IMG/VR virus record: IMGVR_UViG_3300000172_000001
Span: 1-64,000 of that record
Reading direction: 5' to 3' (one strand)
From: a virus
DNA length: 64,000 bases
This document shows positions 18,371-28,917 of this stretch, piece by piece. The notes beneath the pieces are model-generated. The model saw nothing but the letters and a program-made list of their open reading frames with translations, made no database searches and was not told where the DNA came from. How positions within the stretch are numbered: position 1 is the first letter of the stretch; each line of letters begins with the position of its first letter. Made by a program: the position numbers and the translations under genes.

Positions 18371-18607
18371 TTAGAATACAGCGTGGCTCTCGTTGGTGTA
18401 CTTCATATCTATACCCTTCATATAATGTTCATGGGTGATTCCTACGATTGACCTCAATCTTGAATCTCTAATTTTCCTTGATATATCCAGGGCGTATATT
18501 ATGCCGTCAACTGCCGGGTCTGCCGGTACTTTGACATATAATATCCTGTTGGTACTTTTTTTCTTTCCGGTCTCTAAAACTATCTTGTAATGTTTATATT
18601 TTCTCAT
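18371..18607 (-). CDS. Small basic protein of the RT operon, unknown
   Basis: 78 aa, start 2 nt after the stop of the small membrane protein. Contains KKSTNRILYVKVPADPAVDG and a helical middle. No recognised domain. Confidence 0.55.
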   Translation of the reverse strand: MRKYKHYKIVLETGKKKSTNRILYVKVPADPAVDGIIYALDISRKIRDSRLRSIVGITHEHYMKGIDMKYTNESHAVF

Positions 18608-18609
18608 TA

Positions 18610-18744
18610 TTAACTGTCACTTGAGTTGTCGCTAGGTTCTTCGGTTGTCAAATCAATAACTTTGGTTTCTGCTAATAGGATTGCAATTTTTGCAAAAGCT
18701 ATTATTAGCATCAGTCCAATTGTTTTGCCTAGCTTGACGTCCAT
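18610..18744 (-). CDS. 44-aa membrane protein of the RT operon
   Basis: ATG at 18744, TAA at 18610-18612. One hydrophobic helix (residues 9-25, IGLMLIIAFAKIAILLA) followed by an acidic Ser-rich tail. It begins 14 nt after the TGA that ends the RT frame; this arrangement argues that TGA is a true stop in this operon. Confidence 0.6.
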   Translation of the reverse strand: MDVKLGKTIGLMLIIAFAKIAILLAETKVIDLTTEEPSDNSSDS

Positions 18745-18757
18745 TTCTTTTAGTGCC

Positions 18758-19648
18758 TCATACTACATTCATTTTAGCTATTTCATCTATAAATTTTTGC
18801 CCTTGTTCAGGATTTAAAAATCTAATCCATTCGGCATAACCTCTTAATTGCTGGTATTCCCTTTCTGTTATGTCGACGTTTCGTTTTTGATGTAAAATAG
18901 CTCTAAATATTTTTCGTTTATATTTTGGAATACCGTATTTGTCGTTTATTACGATTCCAGTTACTGACATCCGTCTATGCGGCCTCATAATTCTAGTCTT
19001 TTTGTAATTTAGTTTAAAATGATATTTTTGTACCATTTTGGTAATTTCTATTATATGATCCAAAAGCGGATAGCGTTTGGAGAGATGACTAAAACTAATA
19101 TCGTCAGCGTATCTAGTAACTATTAGTTTATTTTGTTTTGCAAAGTCTTGTAAATCTATATCCATTTTGTAACATACTAAATTAGCCATAGCCGGACTCG
19201 TAGGAGATCCTTGCGGTAATGCCCCATTTAGCGTAATTAAAGACGTAAGTAGTCTTGCGTCTGCTTCATCCCATTCAAGGGTGTGTTGGTTATTATAACT
19301 ATGAAGCCTCTTAATCATTTCAGGTAAAACCATGCTAGCTGTTACAGAATCGAAAAAACCTCTTAAATCTATATTTAATAAAGTCTTATTTCCAAAATGT
19401 CGTTTAGCACCTTCTTTTACGCTGATATTACGTCTAAACCCTACCGCTATCGGGTGGGTCTTAAATTTATATAAGAAATTATTTAAAAACTTTGTTTGAA
19501 CTTGTTTTAAAGCCTCAGACGGCTCATTAAGCCACCTTAATTTTCCAGACTTTTTTGTAATCGGGAACCTTCTATACTGCTTTATTTTAGTAGTTACTAA
19601 TTGTTCTATTTCAGTTTTTGGTGTTTCTATTAATTCGTAAATTGTCAT
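18758..19648 (-). CDS. Retron-type reverse transcriptase
   Basis: 296 aa, size of retron RTs. RT motifs in order: LNIDLRGFFDS (91-101, first catalytic Asp), ALPQGSPTSPAMANL (143-157), RYADDISFS (179-187, YADD catalytic box), KLNYKKT, and VTGIVIN (239-245) that matches the VTG motif of retron domain Y; then QLRGYAEWIRFLNP, common in retron thumb regions. No clear NAxxH domain X was found. No maturase or endonuclease domain, so not a group II intron. Its ATG overlaps the previous gene (ATGA), and it ends in TGA. It likely copies an RNA encoded nearby; the 1.45-kb island downstream is the candidate. Confidence 0.85.
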   Translation of the reverse strand: MTIYELIETPKTEIEQLVTTKIKQYRRFPITKKSGKLRWLNEPSEALKQVQTKFLNNFLYKFKTHPIAVGFRRNISVKEGAKRHFGNKTLLNIDLRGFFDSVTASMVLPEMIKRLHSYNNQHTLEWDEADARLLTSLITLNGALPQGSPTSPAMANLVCYKMDIDLQDFAKQNKLIVTRYADDISFSHLSKRYPLLDHIIEITKMVQKYHFKLNYKKTRIMRPHRRMSVTGIVINDKYGIPKYKRKIFRAILHQKRNVDITEREYQQLRGYAEWIRFLNPEQGQKFIDEIAKMNVV

Positions 19649-19977
19649 TTGTTAAAAAGATTATATTGCCTTAATAAAGCGTCTGCGTCCTCTTCAAGAG
19701 ATACACAATACTTACTAAGAACTTCTAGTAAATCATTTTCTGTTATCATACTGGAGGGGGTAAGTCCTAAATGTATAATTTTTAATTCTGGAACATTGCT
19801 ATGAAATGTATAAAATATAGTATAAACCATATTAAATGCATTCTTTTTCACTGCAATATCTATTTTTGTTATAAATTTAGTATTTAAATGTACACAGGCC
19901 CCGTCCTTAGTTAGATTCGGTAGATGAGGACTTATCTTCTCCATCATTTGAATCTTTAATTGTTTCGTTGTCTTCAT
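19645..19977 (-). CDS. Protein coupled to the RT, unknown
   Basis: 110 aa, ending in TGA that overlaps the RT start codon (ATGA), so translationally coupled. Mixed alpha/beta, no motif recognised. If TGA were Trp, only four residues would be added before a TAA. Probably an RT partner; that is inference from coupling. Confidence 0.65.
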   Translation of the reverse strand: MKTTKQLKIQMMEKISPHLPNLTKDGACVHLNTKFITKIDIAVKKNAFNMVYTIFYTFHSNVPELKIIHLGLTPSSMITENDLLEVLSKYCVSLEEDADALLRQYNLFNK

Positions 19978-20065
19978 CGTTGTATACTAGTTCTATTGTT
20001 AATTCAGTTATATCTTGTACCGTTTTCGTAATCAGTTTTTTAATACGTTCTTTCTTCTCATTCAT
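19907..20065 (-). CDS. Possible 52-aa acidic protein overlapping the RT-partner gene
   Basis: ATG at 20065, TAA at 19907-19909. Helical Lys-rich start (EKKERIKKLITKT) then an acidic Ser-rich tail (DSNDGEDKSSSTESN). It overlaps the following gene by 71 nt in another frame, which weakens the call. Confidence 0.35.
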   Translation of the reverse strand: MNEKKERIKKLITKTVQDITELTIELVYNDEDNETIKDSNDGEDKSSSTESN

Positions 20066-20096
20066 TTTATTTCTTTTGATTACAATAACTTAATGT

Positions 20097-20131
20097 AAAA
20101 AAGAAATCAAGCGATGTTGACTTCTTTTTTT
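20097..20131. terminator. A/T-flanked hairpin between RT operon and small gene
   Basis: AAAAAAGAAATCAA, loop GCGATG, TTGACTTCTTTTTTT. Symmetric A- and T-runs allow termination in either direction. Confidence 0.55.
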
Positions 20132-20156
20132 ATAGCGTGTATTTTTTTTATTTTAT

Positions 20157-20273
20157 TTAGTCTTTTGGTGGAGTAAATATTTCGTCATTTGCGTTCTCAT
20201 TCTCTCCATCTGTAATTCTTTTTCTTGCATTAAAAAATATCAAGCTCTTGAATATATAAATTGGGATGAACAT
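20157..20273 (-). CDS. 38-aa membrane protein
   Basis: ATG at 20273 with an excellent Shine-Dalgarno (AGGGAGG, about 10 nt upstream), TAA at 20157-20159. N-terminal hydrophobic stretch FIPIYIFKSLIFF then a charged tail. Its promoter region is shared with the divergent RNA polymerase gene. Confidence 0.55.
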   Translation of the reverse strand: MFIPIYIFKSLIFFNARKRITDGENENANDEIFTPPKD

Positions 20274-20288
20274 TTTGCTCAAACCTCC

Positions 20289-20317
20289 CTTGACTCTTAA
20301 CCTACTTTGCTTTATAT
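20289..20317 (+). promoter_or_regulatory. Sigma70-type promoter of the RNA polymerase operon
   Basis: TTGACT (20289-20294), exactly 17 nt, TATATT (20312-20317), about 70 nt before the RNA polymerase ATG. It suggests that host RNA polymerase transcribes the phage polymerase gene. Confidence 0.65.
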
Positions 20318-20388
20318 TTAAAGACAAAGTTTAAAATGCAGATAGGTTCTTCATCTAACTTCTTATACCATAAAAATTTAAAAACAAT

Positions 20389-23300
20389 ATGGCAGATTTA
20401 TTAAATTACAACAAACAGAACTCAAATATCCAACAGGCTATCCTAAAGTCTATAAATAACGTTTTTCCAGTCACCGCCGGTGATAGAACTCTAGAAATAG
20501 CTAATTTAAAAATAGTTGACAATCTTAGTTCTGACGATTTCCCTAAACAGAAAGAGTTAAAAATCAATAGGCGTAGCTGACAAATACCTTTATACGCTGA
20601 TATACTTTTAAAAGATAGCACTGGAAAAGTTATTAACCAAAAAAAGAATGCTAAGATAGGAAATATCCCTAAATTAACAAATAGGTTTACTACTATTATT
20701 GAAGGAAATGAATACCAAACCGTTAATCAACTTCGAAGAAAGCCGGGTATATATGCTCGTATTAAGAAGAATGGTGAGTTAGAAAATGAATTCAATTTAG
20801 AAAAAGGTCTTAATTTTAAAATGCAATTAGATCCTATTTCTGAAAAATTTGTAGTTATTTTCGATAATAGAAAATATAGACTCTGAACTTTATTAAATTT
20901 ATTAGGTGTAGGCGATGAGGCTATGCGTAAGGTTTGGGGTACCAAACTATTAGAAGTTAATAAGAAGAATGCTCTCAACACAGAAATTTCTGAAATGACT
21001 TCTATTTTCACTAAAATTTATCATAGAGATCCTAAAGACTACTCAGAAGTTCTTACCAAATTAAAAGACTATTTTGAAAACTTCACTAAAGTAGACCCCA
21101 ACACTACCCTCTTAACTTTGGGTCGAAAACACTCTAATGTTAATGGACAAGCTTTACTAGACTCTTCTAAGAAATTATTAGATATTAATAAAGGTACAGC
21201 AGAACCAGATGACAGAGATAGTTTAGTTTTTAAACAAATTTTATCAGTAGATGACTTACTTATTAATCATTTTGATAAACAAAAAGACTCTCTTACTAAA
21301 AAATTACGATCATCTATGATGTTCAAAGATCAAGTACGAGAAATAGTAAGTGCTGGTACTTTTTCAAAACCTATTAAACTATTTTTTACTACTGGCGATT
21401 TAAGCTCAACTCCTCCACAAACAAATCCTGTAGCTATTGTATCCGAATGAAGAAAAACCTCTCCTATGGGTACTGGTGGAATAAAAAGTAAGCACTCAAT
21501 TACTGAAGAAACTAGGGATGTACAGCCTACACACTTAGGGTTTATAGACTCTACAGCTTCTCCAGAAGGTTCAAAAATTGGAGTAACTTTAGGAATGACC
21601 TCTGAGGTTGTTAAAGAAGGTAATGAGCTGAAATCTCCAGTATATAATACTTCTGGTAAACTAGTATATATTAGTCCTTTAGAATTCTTTGAAAGTTATG
21701 TAGTGTACCCAGATCAATATGAAATATCTGGCTCTACTATTACTCCTAAATTTAAGTCAATACACGCAATGTATAAGGGTGAACTTATACGTATTGCCCC
21801 AAGTAAGGCTAATTATTATATAAGGTCTCCAAGATCAATGTTTTCTTTTGCCGCTAATGCTATTCCATTTTTAGACGCAGTTCAGGGTAATAGAAGTGCT
21901 ACTGGTGCTCGTATGATGACTCAAGCTATGGCTTTAGATAATAAAGAAGCTCCTTTAGTACAAACCTATAGAGATAAAGATTCTACTTATGAAAAGATTC
22001 TTGGTAATTTTCTTAATCCAGTATACGGACCTAATTTAAAAGGGAAACCTCGTACTGGAACAGTTAGTAAAATTACTAAAGATTATATTTATATCATTGG
22101 AAAAGATGGATCTAAAACTAAAAAAGGTTTATATAACAATTTCCCATTAAATCAAGATGGTTATTTAGATTCTACTCCTTTAGTAAACGTGGGAGATGAG
22201 GTTAATAGTAAAACTATATTAGCTGAAAATAATTATTCCAGTGGAGATACCCTGTCTATAGGAAAAAATTTAACTACAGCCTATATGACTTATAAGGGTT
22301 ATAATTATGAAGATGGCGCTGTAATTACAGAATCAGCTGCTAATAAACTTTCTCATTCTATGCTCCATAAAGTAAATGTATTTTTTACTCCTAAATTATC
22401 TGCATTTAGTTTAGAAAAATTTAGTGCCTGGTACCCAGACGCTATAACCCCAGATAATAGAAAAAAATTAGATAGCTCTGGTATTATTAAGGTAGGAGAA
22501 ACAGTTAATCCAGAAGATGTATTAATTGCATTTTTAGTTAAGCGTGAAATGGACGACCATGAGGTAGCTTTACATAAATTAAGTAAATATACTTTTGGAC
22601 AATTTAATAAAAATTTAACTGAATGGTCTGAAGATGAGCCGGGAGTGGTAACTGATGTAGTTAAGACTGGTAGAAACATAGATATTTATGTTAAATCTAC
22701 CCATCCTTTTAAAGAAGGTGATAAACTTTCTGGGCGTTATGGTAATAAATCTATTGTTACTAAAATTATTCCAGACGCAGATGCCCCTCATAGAGAGGAT
22801 GGTACCCCTATTGACATAATGTTAAATGCTCATGGAGTTCCTTCTCGTATGAACATTGGTCAAATTTTAGAGACGGCAGCTGGTAAAATTGCTAAAAAAA
22901 CTGGTAAACCTTATATTGTTAAGAATTTTAATAATCCAGAAGGTGACAGATCTGCAGAAGTTTTAGCAGAAATGAAAGAACTTGGTATAGAACCTGATGA
23001 AACTTTAACAGATGGTAAAACTGGCAAAGCTTTTGATAATCAAATTTTTGTAGGACAACAGTATTTTTTCAAACTTCGACATATAGTCAACAAAAAATTA
23101 GGGGCTCATGGTATCGGCCAATATGATATAGACGAACAGCCTGTAGGAAAGGGTTCACAGCATGTAGGGATTTTAGATAATTATGCATATCTGGCCCACG
23201 GAGCAAAAGCCAATTTACGAGATATTGGAGAGATTAAAGGAAGGTCTAACGATGAATACTGAAGAGACCTACAATTGGGACTGCCGCCTAGTAAGCCTTC

Positions 23301-26300
23301 TAGAAACTTTGTATTTGAAAAGCTAACAACCTATATTCAAGGTCTAGGTGTTAATGTTACTAAAAAAGGTAATAAACTACAAATTTTACCATTAACTGAC
23401 AAAGATGTTACTAAGCTGTCTAATGGCGCATTAGAAAAGCCAGGAACTATGTTAGTTGGTAAAAATTTAATGACTAGAGCCGGTGGATTATTCGATGAAA
23501 AGATTACTGGTGGAATTAGCGGCACGTTATGGTCTCATATTAATTTAGCAACTAATTTACCTAATCCTATGTTTGCTCCTGCAATTACTAAAATATTAGG
23601 TATTACTGACAAGAAATATAGCGACATTATAGATGGGAAATTAAAGCTAAAAGGTAAGTCTGGAATTCCGGCTATTATCTCTGCTTTAGAAGCCTATGAT
23701 GTTGACGCTGAGCTTGTTAAGGCTACAGCAGCTTTAAAAACTGCCCCTGTATCCTCGGTGAATAGTTTAAATACTAAGGTTAGGTATCTACAAAATTTAA
23801 GTAGAATGAAATTAAACCCAAAAGAAGCCTATACTATTACTAAAATACCAATATTACCTCCTAAATTTAGACCTATCTATTCTTTACCTACTGGTGATTT
23901 AATGACTAGCGATATCAATAAACATTATAGAGATATTGGGGTTATAAACACAGCTTTAAAAAGTACTAAAGATATTATAGGCGCAGATGAGGTTTTAAGA
24001 GCTAATAGATCATTGTATGATTCTGTAAGAGCTATGCAAGGTTTTATAGAACCTATAACCTATGGCGGTGAAAAGTATAAAGGGATTTTAGAAGAAATAG
24101 GAGAAAGTAAAAAAGGCTTAATACAAGGAAAATCCTGGGGCAAGCGTCAAGACTTAAGTGCTCGAAGTACTATCATTGTTGACCCCGATTTAGGTCTAAA
24201 TGAGGTAGGTACTCCATTTAAAATAGCTTATTCTATTTATAAACCTTTTATTATAAAGAATTTAAAGGAATTTGGATTAAAAGCTACAGCCGCAGTAAGG
24301 GAATACAAAGATGAAACTGATTTAGCAAAATCAGCTCTCGTTGATGAAATGAAACGTAGACCCGTAATTATGAACAGAGCTCCTACACTTCATAAGCATG
24401 GAGTTCAAGCTTTTAAACCTCAATTAGTAGATGGTAAATCTATTAGAATGAATCCTCTTGTTATGAGAGGTTTCAACGCTGATTTTGACGGCGATACTAT
24501 GTCTGTAATGGTACCTGTTTCTGCTGAATCTGTAGAGGAAGCTAAAAACATGATGCCTAGCAAGATCTTATTTAAGCATGGAGATAACTCTATTGTTCCA
24601 GAGATTAGTAAAGAATATGTTTTTGGAATACACCAGCTAAGTCTTATTAAAGAAAAATCTAAAGAATCTTTTAAATCTATTTCTGACGCTAAAAAAGCCA
24701 AAATTCCATGGACTACTCAGTTTGATCTTAACGGTACAAAAGTGACTATAGGGCAGTTTTATATTAATTCTGAATTACCTGAAAAATTAAGGGATTACGA
24801 ACGAGTATTAACTGCTAAAGTGTCTGAAAAACTTTTAACCACTATCGCAACTACTTACCCTAATTATTTTACAGATGTAATTAATTCTTGGAAATCTTTA
24901 GGAGCTATGCAGGCCACTTTACATGGCAATACCTTATCATTAAATGACTTTGTAATAGATAGAGCCTATAGAGATGATCTTTTAAAAGAAAAACTTCCTG
25001 CAATTAATAAATTAAAAGGGCAGACTAGAATTGACTCTTTAAACAAATTAACTATAGAAGTTCAAAAAGCTCAGGATAAAAGTGTACGGGGTAGAAATAA
25101 CATCTACGACATGTTGGATTCAGGCTCATTTGGTAAAACTGATTCTGTACGACAAATTTTATCTATGCCTGGGGTTCTAATGGACACCAAAGGCCGTCCT
25201 ATCCCCTATCCTGTGTTAAAATCGTATGGAGAGGGTTTAGATACCCCTTCTTATTTTGCGTCCTTATATGGAGTTCGTAAAGGTAATATTGACAGGTCCG
25301 TAAATACAGAGCAATCTGGTGCTTTAAACAAAGCGTTATTAAACATTAATAGACGTTTGTTAATAACTGTAGAAGATTGTAATACTCGTAAAGGTTTAGA
25401 AATTGGCGTAAATGACAAGAATGTTATAGATCGCATGTTACTTAACTCTGTATCGGGTGTGGGGAAAAGAAATGACATTGTAGATTCAAATGTTTTATTA
25501 AGAGCTAAAAAGGATAAATTAAAAACTCTATGGGTTAGATCGCCATTAACTTGCGAAGCAGTTGAAGGGATTTGTCAAGCCTGTTATGGGTTAATGCCTA
25601 ATGGAAAATTATCTGTATTAGGAGAAGCGGTAGGAGTATTAGACGGACAGGCCATTACCGAAAGATCTACACAATTAGTTATGCAAACTTTCCATACAGG
25701 GGGAACTGCCTTAGGTGGCGGTGGTGGTGGTGCTGTAACTGGTTTCCCACGTTTAAAACAATTATTTTTTGTACCTCAAAAATTAAGTGGAAAAGCTACG
25801 TTATCTACTGTAAAGGGGACTATAAAATCTATTAAGAAAAATCTTACTGGAGGGTACTCCGTTAGGATAGAGGGTTATGGGGAAAAGAATGATAAAACCT
25901 TTACTATACCTTCCGGTAGACTGCCTATTGTAACAGAAGGAGTTAAAATAGGAATTGGAGACGCCATATCTGATGGAATTATAAAACCTCAGGAACTTGG
26001 AGAATTAAAGGATCACTTATCAGCTCAGAAGTATTTAGTAGAAGAAGCTTCAAAAGTTTATGGGGGAAAATTCTTTAATAAAACATTTGAAACCGTAATT
26101 CGTGGAATTAGTGATAATGCCCAAATTACAGTAGCTCCTGAGGGTAGCGGATTCCTAAGAGGAGATAGAACTACTATAAGTTATTTAAACGCTCTAAACA
26201 AAGATAGAAAAAAAGAAAAACTTCCATTAATCGAATATGACGCATATTTTAAATCAATAGACTCATTAAATGCTGATAGCGACGATTGGTTAACTAGAGT

Positions 26301-26448
26301 TAGTGCGAACAGAGTAAAACGGGGCTTAACTGTAGGAGCTGCAAAAGGCTTATGAGCTAACATTCGAGGTAAAGACCCTGTACCAGCGTTCATTTATGGA
26401 GATAACTTTGGTAAAAACACTAATTATCAAAAGGGGGAATTCTTTTAA
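20389..26448 (+). CDS. Phage multisubunit RNA polymerase, beta and beta-prime fused in one frame
   Basis: With TGA as Trp a single frame of 2019 codons runs from ATG 20389 to TAA 26446-26448; five TGA (codons 64, 166, 354, 958, 1989) would otherwise break it. The first ~960 residues are beta-like (GTGGIKSK, RDVQPTHLGFIDSTASPEG, YNYEDGA, GDKLSGRYGNKS, GKGSQHVGI). The rest is beta-prime-like: RRPVIMNRAPTLHKHGVQ, catalytic NADFDGD at 1363-1369, AVGVLDGQAITERSTQ, TFHTGG of the trigger-loop region. The junction (RSNDEY-W-RDLQLG) has no stop. Both subunits are compact versus bacterial ones. It would transcribe middle or late phage genes. Weak ribosome site. Confidence 0.85.
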
Positions 26449-26451
26449 TAA

Positions 26452-26943
26452 ATGCCCTTTTTTAAAAAGGCAGATAACCCTATAGTCGTTTGACGACAAT
26501 ATGAATTTAATGCTGAGGCCTTAGATGGCCGTATTATATTAATTTCAAATGAGGAGCCTTGCGCCCTTATATCCCACCACCCTAATAAACAATGGGGGTA
26601 CAATATTGGTACTATAAAATTAGTTAGTGCTGGAGAAGGTTGGCCTGAGGTAGAACGATTAGGTCATGCTAAAGAGCTACCTAATGTGTTTTACGAACTT
26701 GTACCTAAAAATGAATACCAAACCTATCTAAAAATACATCCAGAATATAAAGATAATTTAGAAACTGCCTCTGAACCAAAGGTAGTTCCTCCGATCAAAC
26801 AGCCGAAACCTACAATTATAGATATACCAAAAATAAAAAAAGAGGTTCCGGGACTTACCAAAAAACGATTAACTAAAACACGCTTAGCGAAAGATTCGGA
26901 AGCTCCAATATATACATATAAGACTCCCGGACAACGTTTCTAA
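26452..26943 (+). CDS. Protein of the RNA polymerase operon, unknown
   Basis: 163 aa when the TGA near codon 15 is Trp (NPIVV-W-RQYEFN); without it only an internal 85-aa frame from 26686 is seen. N-terminal half compact, C-terminal half Lys/Pro-rich (PPIKQPKPTIIDIPKIKKE). Starts 3 nt after the polymerase stop. Could be a polymerase accessory factor by position only. Confidence 0.65.
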
Positions 26944-26952
26944 GGAGGCTCA

Positions 26953-27675
26953 ATGCAACACAACTCTCAAGACTGTAGTAATAAACACCAAGCATTACGA
27001 CAATTGCACCATTTATTTTTTTCTTCAAAATCTTCTCCTGTAAAATTAGGGGATTTGAAATTTTTAACTAAAGCTCAGGAAAAATTTTATAAAGCTATGG
27101 AGAAGAAAACAATAATTTTCTCAAAAGGTCCTGCAGGTACAGGTAAGACTCATTTATCAGTGCACTTCGCTTTAAAACAATTAGCAGATAAAGAATCTCC
27201 TGTCGATGGAATAGTAATTTGTAAACCTTTAATTTGCGTAGATAATGAAAAATTCGGATGATTAAAGGGGGGTATGAAAGAGAAAACTGATCCTTTTATG
27301 AACCCATATTGGCAAAAGTTTGAAAAAATAATTGGGAAACAAATAACAGATATTTTGGAAACCACTGGTATTATTAATATTGTGGTACCAGCTTTTTTAA
27401 GAGGTATGGAATTTGAAAACAAAGTAGTTTTATATGACGAATCCCAGAATTCCTCTTGTACAGCTATGAAGACCTTTTTAACTAGATTAGGAAGAGATTC
27501 TAAAATGATTATAACTGGAGATCCAAAGCAAAGTGATAAGGATGATATCAGCGGTTTAGAAGACGCCATGGCACGTCTATCCAAAATAAAAGATATTACT
27601 ACTGCAAACTTTACCAGGGAGGATATTGTTAGGCACGGCTTGATACGAGAGATATTAGACTGTTACGAAGACTAA
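26953..27675 (+). CDS. phoH: PhoH-like ATPase
   Basis: 240 aa with one TGA (27259-27261) read as Trp. Walker A GPAGTGKT at residues 59-66, Walker B VVLYDESQN, and MIITGDPKQSD. The TGA falls in EKFG-W-LKGG, where PhoH proteins have an aromatic (GFLPG), supporting the Trp reading. Common in phages; proposed RNA-dependent helicase or ribonuclease-linked ATPase, exact role unsettled. Strong AAGGAGG site. Last gene before a terminator. Confidence 0.85.
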
Positions 27676-27697
27676 GAAATTAATGTAAAAAGGAAAG

Positions 27698-27727
27698 TAG
27701 GCGGGGATGTAACCCGCCTATTTTTTT
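27698..27727 (+). terminator. Terminator after phoH
   Basis: TAGGCGGG / CCCGCCTA stem, loop around GATGTAA, then seven T. It separates the rightward polymerase operon from the leftward accessory region ending at 27733. Confidence 0.8.
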
Positions 27728-27732
27728 AGTTT

Positions 27733-28101
27733 TTAGTCGAGCGTTACATGCGCGAATATTGACTCCGGAGGTGTACTAAAATACTTTAATAGCGCTGGGC
27801 ATAACCAGAAAGTCATTCCAGTAGTTGCTTCCTCATACCAAGTTCCCATTGGAAATTCATCCTCTTCCATTCTTGTAGCCTCCACAACACTGTCAGGGTA
27901 TTTGATTCCGCTAAAGAATAAGTTGAAACCAGTACGAACATCTTCTGGATGCCCTCCAGCCATAGTTATTAGGGCATCAATCATTTCTGGAGCCCCGGAT
28001 ACGAATGGTTCTCGTAATAGGCCTACGGCCTCATCATCGAAGACCCAGGTGCCCATATCCCAGTAAGGTCTTATAACCATTATTGAATTTTCTGTTGTCA
28101 T
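27733..28101 (-). CDS. Conserved protein (DUF6717-like), unknown function
   Basis: 122 aa. MVIRPYWDMGTWVFDDEAVGLLREPFVSG and GMTFWLCPALLKYF match a conserved pattern I recall for a small uncharacterised family. Last gene of the leftward region. Family name from memory, so tentative. Confidence 0.6.
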   Translation of the reverse strand: MTTENSIMVIRPYWDMGTWVFDDEAVGLLREPFVSGAPEMIDALITMAGGHPEDVRTGFNLFFSGIKYPDSVVEATRMEEDEFPMGTWYEEATTGMTFWLCPALLKYFSTPPESIFAHVTLD

Positions 28102-28115
28102 ATTATTCCTTTTTT

Positions 28116-28907
28116 TTATTTAGTTAATGGTACTAATAATTCTGCTAAGTCTTCAGCATTTATGGCTGGAGGCTCTGTCGCAGGCGCTTTAGGAGAACCC
28201 CAAGCACTGAAAAATCCGTCTGGGTGATGGAACCAGTCTGGCAAATATTCTTTTAAATGATTACCCACATGTATTTCTGGAGAACCATTGCAGCGTTTCA
28301 CACTTAGATTGTTTCCATCTTCATAAATTACAAAAAGAGCCCCACGTCTAAATAGATGGGTGCCTGTATACTTACTTTTTGAATTTTTTAAAATAGCAAT
28401 TTTGTCATAAACTGTATTAGCTAATTTAGCTTCTGTCTTAGCTAACATTCTAGTTTTATAGTCTAATAACATACCACCGATTACAGGATACCAAAGTTGA
28501 ACGAACTCGGCGTCGTCGGGACATTCTAGTCGTAAGAATTTCCATACATCCCAAATTCCTAAATAATCAGCTTTTTCTATATAATGATATATGTGTCCGT
28601 AGCGCTCTAATCCTTTTAGTAATAAATTTAATTTACTATAGGCGCTATTATATTCTCGGTTATTGAGAGTATTCAAAAGTTCTGTAAACGCAGCTCCTGT
28701 AAGTTCCCCAGATTTACCATCCCCCTTCATACCTTTTCCGTTAGCCCATATATCTATAGCTATATCTTCTTCTTTTAAACCTTCTCCATCCCAATTTGCT
28801 GGTACAAAAATTATGTCACTGTAATCCAACTCAGGATAGTGTAATAACAGCAACGCTAAACAACAAGAGTTATCTAAATCTACGTGCTGATGAGTATAAA
28901 TCTTCAT
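28116..28907 (-). CDS. DHH-like hydrolase candidate, unknown substrate
   Basis: 263 aa. Opens with IYTHQHVDLDNSCCLALLLL, an H-x-D-x-D pattern as in DHH or MYG1-type phosphoesterases, followed by IIFVPANWDGEG. No other clear motif. Could cleave a nucleotide or oligonucleotide. Proximal neighbours are unknown proteins. Confidence 0.45.
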   Translation of the reverse strand: MKIYTHQHVDLDNSCCLALLLLHYPELDYSDIIFVPANWDGEGLKEEDIAIDIWANGKGMKGDGKSGELTGAAFTELLNTLNNREYNSAYSKLNLLLKGLERYGHIYHYIEKADYLGIWDVWKFLRLECPDDAEFVQLWYPVIGGMLLDYKTRMLAKTEAKLANTVYDKIAILKNSKSKYTGTHLFRRGALFVIYEDGNNLSVKRCNGSPEIHVGNHLKEYLPDWFHHPDGFFSAWGSPKAPATEPPAINAEDLAELLVPLTK

Positions 28908-28917
28908 TCTAACCTTT

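Noticed and set aside
18758-20388. Classical retron with msr-msd just upstream of the RT, or a diversity-generating retroelement
   Set aside because: The upstream stretch holds small genes and terminators but no long hairpin with flanking repeats; no template/variable repeat pair or Avd-like gene was found.
1-26448. Selenocysteine or pyrrolysine-style readthrough at TGA
   Set aside because: There are too many TGA codons in the same genes, no SECIS-like stem is apparent, and positions fit Trp. Kept only as an alternative for the selC-like tRNA.
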